The position numbers and the translations under genes were made by a program. Positions 46,901 through 53,026 of a stretch of 64,000 nucleotides of DNA are shown here, piece by piece. The notes beneath the pieces were generated by a model. It was not told the DNA's origin. It made no database searches and was given only the letters and a program-made list of their open reading frames with translations. Position 1 is the stretch's first letter, and every line of letters starts with the position of its first letter. Source of the DNA: Xanthocytophaga agilis (lineage in GTDB: Bacteria; Bacteroidota; Bacteroidia; Cytophagales; 172606-1); NCBI RefSeq assembly GCF_030068605.1, contig NZ_JASJOU010000018.1:1-64000 (forward strand), in the 5' to 3' direction.

Positions 46901-47217
46901 ATTTGTGGTTAATTTTTGGATGAAAAAAATGTTGAAAGTAGATAGAATTGAAGGCGTGTTTCCGAAAGTCTATTGACAGTCTCCTCCAAACCAAGCTTTT
47001 TCACATACTTCATTTCCCCGCGTTGTCCATTCACAGTCTCCACCCGAACCATAATTGCAATAATTGTAACTTTTCGAATCGTCGGGCAAAAGTGCGCCGG
47101 TAGTGGCAATAGCAAATCCGACTACCATTTGCAGTTTCTGAACCTTAGGGTTTCTGGCAGCAGCTTTAAACTTTTGAAGTATTGTCATATTTGTGGTTAA
47201 TTTTTGGATGAAAAAAA
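46778..47217. repeat. 152-bp identical direct repeat covering leader and 5' UTR of both peptide genes
   Basis: 46778-46929 is identical to 47066-47217, at an offset of 288 bp. It covers about 29 bp upstream of each ATG and codons 1-41. Identity ends precisely at codon 41 (Tyr) and the remaining codons diverge. This suggests recent duplication or gene conversion restricted to the leader. Confidence 0.92.
46970..47188 (-). CDS. Cys-rich precursor-like peptide, copy 1
   Basis: A 72-residue paralogue of the next gene. The open frame extends 16 codons upstream, but the Met at 47188 matches the only possible start of copy 2 and lies within the duplicated sequence, so it is chosen. The leader is identical to copy 2; the C-terminal part reads C-NYGS-GGDC, EWTTRGNEV, C-EKAWF-GGDC-Q. 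The two modules within each peptide resemble each other (C-x4-5-GGDC plus Glu/Gln), suggesting an internal duplication. First gene of the minus-strand block; its promoter should lie in 47219-47400, but no consensus element was evident. Confidence 0.75.
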   Translation of the reverse strand: MTILQKFKAAARNPKVQKLQMVVGFAIATTGALLPDDSKSYNYCNYGSGGDCEWTTRGNEVCEKAWFGGDCQ

Positions 47218-47404
47218 ATATTGAAAGGGCAAGCAATATGAATATTGTTTTTTTGATTTTTTTAGTAAAATTTTCTCATTTTCCATTCCTATTAAATTAA
47301 ATACAGAAAATAAGTAACTTCTAGCAACAGAAAGAAATACTGCATTTACACTTTTATTTAAGATGATGGTATTCTAGTGAATAGAGATGTTTCAATATAT
47401 AATT

Positions 47405-47900
47405 CCGCAAGAACAACCAAATTATACTTAGCAAGTCAGAGCTATTGAAATCCATCAACTATGCCAAGCAAAAGATGCGCTGCTTATCATTGCCAAGCCT
47501 GACCACCTTTTACGGATTGGATATTTTATTTCTTCGCTGTTAGAATCCAGCGTTCATTTTAAAGGCTGTGATCTTCCCAAAGCAGATCATTTTACTATTC
47601 ATCTGTTTGCTACTCTGGCAGAGAAAGAACGGAAGATGATTTCAGAAAGAACAAAAGCTTTTTGCAGAGTAAAAAGAAAAGGATTCCAATTAGGAACGCC
47701 TGCCAAGTTGAATAGTGAAGTGCGAAAGAAAGCAATGGATATTAGAAAAATGCACTCTCTAATGAGCACAACATTAAGCAAAAGCAATGGCCTTGCTCCT
47801 TAGAAAAGAGACCTTATCTGTTCAGCAGATTGCAGCCCACTTGAACGAGCTGGGATATGTAAACCGGTATGGAAAACCTTTTCAGGTACTAGTATAAAAC
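47405..47900 (+). pseudogene. Serine recombinase (resolvase/invertase) remnant
   Basis: Plus-strand reading gives DALLIIAKPDHLLRIGYFIS, LLESSVHFKGCDLPKADHF, LFATLAEKERKMISERTKA, and later VQQIAAHLNELGYVNRYGK. This is the catalytic-domain second half and DNA-binding start of a serine recombinase. The N-terminal part with the catalytic Ser is missing, KPDHLLR has lost the usual DRLSR Arg, and a frame slip occurs near 47795. It cannot be active. It flanks the promoter-proximal side of the peptide cluster. Confidence 0.75.
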
Positions 47901-48108
47901 GCTTGATTGCTCTAGTTTGATTGCGGTAGTTTAATTCAAAAGCTCTATCTAGAACCTGATTAAAAATAAGGCAGCAGGATTATAAATAATTATGTCAAAT
48001 TGCCATCAAGGCCACCACTATAATTTCAATCATCTGAGATTTATCAATGGCATTTCATTGGCCTCAGCCTGCAATTTGCCAGTAGTTCATCTTGACTTCT
48101 TTTTGGTG

Positions 48109-48677
48109 TTAATAATTATTTAAAGGAATCTGCGAATTTACTTTTTTATCAGCCACATATAAAATCCGGTCAGAAACTGTAAAATCAATCTGAAGCTTTT
48201 GGCAAGCCTGCCTTAAATCAATCAAATATTGCAGGTAGGCCTCAATTTTGCCACTTAATTCCTTCCTTTACACTGATCCGAAAGTCCGGATTTGTACGTT
48301 TTTCCTTCATACAGTAACCAATACATTCGTTGATCTATTACCTGATATATCGTAGAATTACGAAAGCGTAGGATTGCAGATGCTATAGGAAGTTGTAACC
48401 CTTTACTTTTTAGTAAAGCTCTCTTTACCGTATGAGTTTTGACGAAATCTATGTCAGAGGTTGTAAGGTCAATCTGATTAATAAGGTAAAGCGTATGATC
48501 ACTCAATAAGGCATACCGGTTCACTTTCTAAAGAATTATCTTACTGATAAGCTGCTGATTAAAGGGATCGTTGCCTATTGAGTCGAGTTTTTGTGGTAAC
48601 TCTTTTTGATAGGTAAACTCATACTCGTTATCAGAAAGACTAAACTCACTGGTATATATTGTGATCGGATTTGACAT
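48109..48677 (-). pseudogene. Broken hypothetical gene (amber stop plus frameshift)
   Basis: From an ATG at 48677 the minus strand reads about 50 protein-like codons (SNPITIYTSEFSLSDNEYEF ...), meets an in-frame TAG at about 48527, continues in the same frame for 90 codons (NRYALLSDHTLYLINQIDLT ... YWLLYEGKTYKSGLSDQC), and then needs one frame shift near 48265 to continue KELSGKIEAYLQYLIDLRQA to a TAA at 48109. The intact product would be about 190 residues. No family recognised. It is almost certainly a dead accessory gene of the same mobile region. Confidence 0.6.
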
Positions 48678-49130
48678 GTATAGTTTACAGCTAGTTTCTA
48701 CTCTAAAGTATATACGAAATCAACTTCAAGTTATTCTCATCAGCGATATAACCGTACAGGTATAAAAAAGGAGTAGGAATCTTTTTTTATCTAGTAAAGT
48801 AAATGACCTATGCATGTTCTTTTGTGTAAATCTTTAGTCTCCCATACAGGATAACACGCAATAAATACTCTCACCTGCTTATTGTGAAATGCAGTCATCT
48901 TTTAGTAAGAAAACAACGTAATCAGAAAATAACGCATGGATAGTTATTATGTAGTTTACCCTTTATCACTATCCATCAATAGGGTTAAAATGCCACTGGT
49001 AAATGAACAAGTTGGAAAAACAAGGGTTAACTAGTATTATTACACTCATACTCTTTATCTCTGGTAGAATATACATAGTAGAGTATATATGTTTGAATAT
49101 CCCTGTTAGATCATAATCCATGTTAGATAG
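48678..49130. other. AT-rich spacer before the NUMOD4 gene
   Basis: No protein-like frame. TATACATAGTAGAGTATATA-type AT dyads lie near 49070-49090 and may be part of the downstream promoter. Confidence 0.4.
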
Positions 49131-50339
49131 ATGAATACAGAGCCATTACATTCAGTTAGTCAGACTTCACCCACGCTGAGAAGATCCTATTATACAGAGA
49201 TTCTGTCAAATTTGTCGCTCAATGATTTACCTTCTGAACAGTGGAAAGAAATTCCAGAGTACCAACATTATCAGATCTCCAATTATGGCCGGTTAAAATC
49301 ACTTGCCCGACGGGTTGAAATGCCTCAGGGACGTTTTCGGATACAAACCGACCAGATCAAAAAAGTATTTGCAACCCGGCATACGAATAAGCATCTGAAA
49401 ATAGAGCCCATCCATATCTTTTGCTCGCTTTGCAAAGAAGGGATCAAAAAGAATATATCAGTGGCTCGCCTGGTCTACTCTCTGTTTGTAGAACCATTTG
49501 ATCTGAATGACTTTTCCAAAGTGGTTTCCTACAAGGATTCCAATGGAGAAAATGTGCATTATACCAATCTGGAACTATTAACCATCTCTGAGCAGAAATA
49601 TAAGATGTTTCGTAAAGGACGGGCACAAAGCTGGCGTTCGGATCAGAAACAAGCCGTAGCTCAATATGCTATGGATGGAAAGCTCGTTGCAACGCATGAG
49701 AGTATCTATGCCGCAGAGTCAGCTACAGGGCTCAATACTGGAAGTATCTATATGGCCATAACTGGCAGATGCTTTAGTGCTGGAGGTTTTCGCTGGCTCC
49801 CGATTGATCAAAAAGAGCAGGCAAAACAGACTATTGCGTCTGGCAACGAAAAAAGTAAAGTTGTTTCTCCCTATAATCAGAAATTATGGCAGAAGTTAGG
49901 CTGCCCTCCTATTACTCCCAATGCGTTACCAGCCTGTTTGAATCTATCCATGGATACAATGCCTTCAGAAGAATGGAAACCGATTTATGGGTATGAAACC
50001 TTATATGAAATATCCAATCTGGGACGGGTTCGCAAAAAAGCAGGCTGGAATTCGGCCAGGGGACAAAAGATCTGGCTCCCCGCTCAGATTATGCATCTAA
50101 AATATGAAAAACGCGCGTTATCCATCGGTCTCACTCAACATCAGAGAAAGCGTTTTATTTCCATTACCAGACTTGTCTACTCTCATTTTATAGAAGCATT
50201 TGACATTTCAGATCGCCACATTTTGATTCTGGGAGCAGAGAATCCTCTTGATCTAAAAATCAGTCAGCTAAAAAAGGTAACAGCCAAGGAGCATAAACAA
50301 CAAGTACATAAAAATCGTAAAGCAGCTCAATCCCTATAA
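49131..50339 (+). CDS. NUMOD4-repeat protein with degenerate HNH-like regions
   Basis: A 402-residue protein. Two NUMOD4 motifs (about 36-65, EQWKEIPEYQHYQISNYGRLKS; and about 283-312, EEWKPIYGYETLYEISNLGRVRK) are each followed by a stretch aligned with a homing-endonuclease HNH domain: ARLVYSLFVEPFD ... VSYKDSNGENVHYTNLELLT and TRLVYSHFIEAFD ... LILGAENPLDLKISQLKKVT. The HNH catalytic His of NHIDGN-type motifs is absent in both. Between them is a NUMOD1-like segment (AVAQYAMDGKLVATHESIYAAE ... GGFRW). NUMOD modules bind DNA in mobile endonucleases, so this is probably a DNA-binding, nuclease-dead relative. It stands alone and is intact. Confidence 0.8.
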   Translation: MNTEPLHSVSQTSPTLRRSYYTEILSNLSLNDLPSEQWKEIPEYQHYQISNYGRLKSLARRVEMPQGRFRIQTDQIKKVFATRHTNKHLKIEPIHIFCSLCKEGIKKNISVARLVYSLFVEPFDLNDFSKVVSYKDSNGENVHYTNLELLTISEQKYKMFRKGRAQSWRSDQKQAVAQYAMDGKLVATHESIYAAESATGLNTGSIYMAITGRCFSAGGFRWLPIDQKEQAKQTIASGNEKSKVVSPYNQKLWQKLGCPPITPNALPACLNLSMDTMPSEEWKPIYGYETLYEISNLGRVRKKAGWNSARGQKIWLPAQIMHLKYEKRALSIGLTQHQRKRFISITRLVYSHFIEAFDISDRHILILGAENPLDLKISQLKKVTAKEHKQQVHKNRKAAQSL

Positions 50340-50519
50340 GACCTTCAAGTTTTGATTCTTACTACTAAAAAAGTATATAACAAATGAATAAGTAAAATAT
50401 CCTATCCAAGCATGGATGTAATCAAATATGGATGTAATATGGAATAAGAGCAGCTAATAGCTGGTACTATCACTGATCTGTAAAAACTGAAACCCATTGG
50501 CTTTTACTACCCCTGATAA

Positions 50520-50549
50520 AAAAGGTTCGAATAGTGGTTCGAACCTTTT
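50520..50549. terminator. 12-bp hairpin between convergent genes
   Basis: AAAAGGTTCGAA (50520-50531) pairs with TTCGAACCTTTT (50538-50549) around a 6-nt loop. The T4 and A4 ends serve either direction. It lies between the NUMOD4 gene and the convergent HipT-like gene. The surrounding 50340-50714 has no gene. Confidence 0.7.
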
Positions 50550-50642
50550 ACGAGTACTCATCTTCTGTGACTACATATAAGAGAAGCAGCTTTTCCATCC
50601 TTTTTCTGCGTCTTCATTGCTCTATTGGATTTTGATGGGAAT

Positions 50643-50690
50643 CAAAAGGTAATCTCACAAAAGTAATCTCACACAAAAGGTAATCTCACC
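50643..50690. repeat. Three-copy 16-bp tandem repeat
   Basis: The unit CAAAAG(G)TAATCTCA occurs three times in a row from 50643, 50658 and about 50674 with small differences. Confidence 0.75.
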
Positions 50691-50714
50691 GGTTGGCCAG
50701 CTATTGCCGGTTGC

Positions 50715-51659
50715 TTATATGAAAAGGCTTGTCCGTTTATGTATTAATTCTTTGTAGGCTTTTTGCCGATCCAAATCCAGAAACGAACTTTCTATTAACT
50801 GAGTAGCTTCAGGCAACCATTTTACTAATTTTTTATACACTGAATTGATTTGTTTCTCATTTAATTTTAAAACAACACCACCCAAAATGTCAAAATACCC
50901 TTTATTGTAGTTTTCCTTTTTTCCCCCTAACAGTAAAGCTATGTCCTCCTTGTCTTTTGGCAATATCATTTTCACATTGATAAGATCGTAGAAAGGCGAA
51001 AGCACCCAACCCGCATCGGATAACAGCATTGAATAGTTTTTCAAGTGCATGTCGTTGTTTCCGATGATATAGTTGAAAACCGTCGATTCAAAAAAACGCA
51101 ACTTGTCCAATAAGGTGTTTACAGATAATTCGCCAATAGTTTTTCCTAACATTTCCATAGTACCCATGTATTTATTTGCCAGCTCAAGAATTTGCAGAAA
51201 ATCAATCATGTGATTTTTGGAGCCATCCGGGTTACGGTCAATTCGTTTGGTAATAAAACACAATTCCCCGGATTGCAATCGAATCATGTTGACAGGTACA
51301 GTGTCAATTTTGAATAATCTGGCTAATTTCATAGAAAGATGCTCATTTTCGGGCATTTGCGGATACTGCGCATTTTGTGGTTTCAAAATATACTGTCCCT
51401 CTAACGCATCCATAATCGTTAATCGCCCCTGATGGCCATCTTCCAGATTTTTTTTAATCCACCCCAATGACAATTTGGGTTGAACTCCCGGCACTGTGAT
51501 GGATAAGAGTGCGGCTTCTTTGGCCAGTTTTTCCATTTCGGATAACCGATAGGGTAAAATCGGGGCAGCTTTGGTTCCGAAGAACTCTTTGATACACTTT
51601 GGATGATAGTCGATCTGATTTTCACTCAACTCCCTATAACAATATAAACACTTAGGCAT
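50715..51659 (-). CDS. HipT/HipA-type kinase toxin
   Basis: A 314-residue kinase of the HipA superfamily without the N-terminal subdomain. A CLYCYRELSENQIDYHPKC zinc-ribbon-like start is typical of Bacteroidota members. It is followed by the Ser-containing loop VPGVQPKLSLG, the ATP-binding ILKPQN Lys, the catalytic NNDMHLKNYS and the metal-binding SPFYDLIN. E. coli HipA phosphorylates glutamyl-tRNA synthetase, and HipT of the tripartite systems phosphorylates tryptophanyl-tRNA synthetase; the target here is unknown. All catalytic residues are present. The start overlaps the HipS-like stop by 8 nt. Confidence 0.9.
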   Translation of the reverse strand: MPKCLYCYRELSENQIDYHPKCIKEFFGTKAAPILPYRLSEMEKLAKEAALLSITVPGVQPKLSLGWIKKNLEDGHQGRLTIMDALEGQYILKPQNAQYPQMPENEHLSMKLARLFKIDTVPVNMIRLQSGELCFITKRIDRNPDGSKNHMIDFLQILELANKYMGTMEMLGKTIGELSVNTLLDKLRFFESTVFNYIIGNNDMHLKNYSMLLSDAGWVLSPFYDLINVKMILPKDKEDIALLLGGKKENYNKGYFDILGGVVLKLNEKQINSVYKKLVKWLPEATQLIESSFLDLDRQKAYKELIHKRTSLFI

Positions 51660-52044
51660 TGCTTTCTATAATTACAGGAGGAACACTTATGACAGGATGC
51701 ATGACAGGATCAACACTTATGACAGGATGGACACTTACTGCACCAATAGCATTCTGACAACAGGCAAGAAGAAGCCCCATACGATCATTTTTATTAACTT
51801 TCCAGCTTTCAGCTGCTATATTTAATAGCCATCCTTCAGGAATCAGTCCATCAAAAAACGGAAACAGCCTTTTGCTTCTGTATGGCCTGATAGTTACTGG
51901 CATTTTAAAGGTAATGAATTGCTTAGGATAGAGTTGTGCATACGTTTTCTCATACACAAAGACATACTCGCCACTGTCTTCTTCTGTCAAAATTCCTGCC
52001 TGTATAGTATTGTATTTAACTATCGCTTCTCGCATGACTTGCAT
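51652..52044 (-). CDS. HipS-like protein (HipA N-terminal subdomain)
   Basis: A 130-residue protein equivalent to the HipA N-terminal subdomain (GEYVFVYEKTYAQLYPKQ, ITFKMPV, LFPFFDGLIPEGWLLNIA, CCQNAIGAVSV). In HipBST modules the corresponding protein acts as the antitoxin. Its last 25 residues are repetitive (HPVISVDPVMHPVISVPPV), produced by a 30-bp DNA repeat that keeps frame. Start at Met1, with Met4 as alternative. Overlaps the kinase gene downstream. Confidence 0.88.
   Translation of the reverse strand: MQVMREAIVKYNTIQAGILTEEDSGEYVFVYEKTYAQLYPKQFITFKMPVTIRPYRSKRLFPFFDGLIPEGWLLNIAAESWKVNKNDRMGLLLACCQNAIGAVSVHPVISVDPVMHPVISVPPVIIESNA
51682..51730. repeat. 30-bp-period in-frame duplication in the HipS-like gene
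   Basis: AACACTTATGACAGGATG occurs at 51682 and 51712, with an extra partial ATGACAGGAT between. Period 30 preserves the frame and encodes the HPVISV repeats. Confidence 0.85.
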
Positions 52045-52071
52045 TTATATATATGTTGTTTGTACTTACTG

Positions 52072-52278
52072 TCAGTATTTAGGGTTTATATTGATGGGAC
52101 CCAAAATATGGCCAAATAGCTCTAGTACCTGATTTACCTTTGACACACTCAGGTTCTGCTTTCCTTGTTCAATCTTTCTAATTACAGTCAGAGCAACCCC
52201 TGCCCTTTCGGCAAATTCTTCCTGGGTCAGACCCAATTGCTTTCGTTTGCTCTTGACAAAGTCAGATAATTCCTTCAT
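52072..52278 (-). CDS. HipB-like helix-turn-helix antitoxin/repressor
   Basis: About 68 residues from the Met at 52278 (the frame is open ten codons upstream, but those look non-coding). An HTH-XRE domain covers most of it: KSKRKQLGLTQEEFAERAGVALTVIRKIEQGKQNLSVSKVNQVLELFGHIL. It begins the hipB-hipS-hipT operon and is expected to repress it from the two palindromes 40 bp upstream of its start. Confidence 0.9.
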   Translation of the reverse strand: MKELSDFVKSKRKQLGLTQEEFAERAGVALTVIRKIEQGKQNLSVSKVNQVLELFGHILGPININPKY

Positions 52279-52318
52279 AGTATATGCTTTTGCATACAAA
52301 TATAACAATAGTTATCAT

Positions 52319-52380
52319 ATTATATCTAATTACATATAATAAAAAGTATTAACATCATATTATATGTAATTAGATATAAT
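52319..52380. promoter_or_regulatory. Twin 22-bp palindromic operators of the hip operon
   Basis: Two near-palindromes lie at 52319-52340 and 52359-52380, each of form ATTATAT-S-TAATTA-S-ATATAAT. The second is the exact reverse complement of the first, centre-to-centre 40 bp (close to four helical turns). They sit immediately before hipB, as HipB operators do, and probably overlap the promoter. Confidence 0.85.
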
Positions 52381-53026
52381 TCAGATTCTTCCTCCGTTTT
52401 AAGACTCCTAGTTGCGATATGTCAAAGTTACTACTACATAGTGTGGGTAATTTATCTTTACTGAGTAAGCTGTAGTTATTTATTTTTCTATATGCAGCGT
52501 CCAAGTCATTGTCCTGGAATCTTCAGAGATAGCCAGTTCCGTGTAATTTCACCTGTGCATATCTGCATCTTTATTGGTTATAATCAAGTATGCCCTATTC
52601 CAATCAGAAGAACTAAAAACCCATATTGTCTAAACCAGCTGCTTTCTTGTGCCTTGTTTTTTTTCTTGCTTATCATTCTTTTTTGATCCCGTTTTTTTGG
52701 TTTTTCAGGCGTTTTATCTTTTGGAGTGCTCTTCACCACTTATCTTCACCACTTGTTTTTTCCTGAAGTTGTATTCTTTTTTGGTTCTCTTGTACTACCT
52801 CTATTCTGACTCTCTACAGAATGTTGATTTTCCTTTTTAGGTCTGTAGTATCCATAAAAATGATGACCTGGATTGTAATTTTCAGCAATTGTGAAGCGAG
52901 GATTGTAAAGGTATGTACTTTCCTGTATACATAATACGGGTATGCATAATATGCAAATAATTCGTCAATCCTTACAGATTGACGAGGGATAAGTAGCTAA
53001 AGGGAAAGGACGGTAAGTGGAAATAG
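52381..53026. other. Spacer with a 13-bp tandem repeat, no secure gene
   Basis: CTTCACCACTTAT at 52731 is repeated at 52744. The minus strand 52750-52900 reads as protein-like text (NPGHHFYGYYRPKKEN...) ending at a TGA near 52750 but has no start codon, so it is at best a remnant. Confidence 0.4.

Noticed and set aside
46682-47188. Classical lanthipeptide or radical-SAM RiPP
   Set aside because: No lanthionine synthetase, radical-SAM, YcaO or ATP-grasp gene is present in the block, so those classes are not supported.
52492-52840. Two hydrophobic plus-strand frames
   Set aside because: Composition is driven by T-rich DNA with tandem repeats; no start signal, family or conserved motif was visible.
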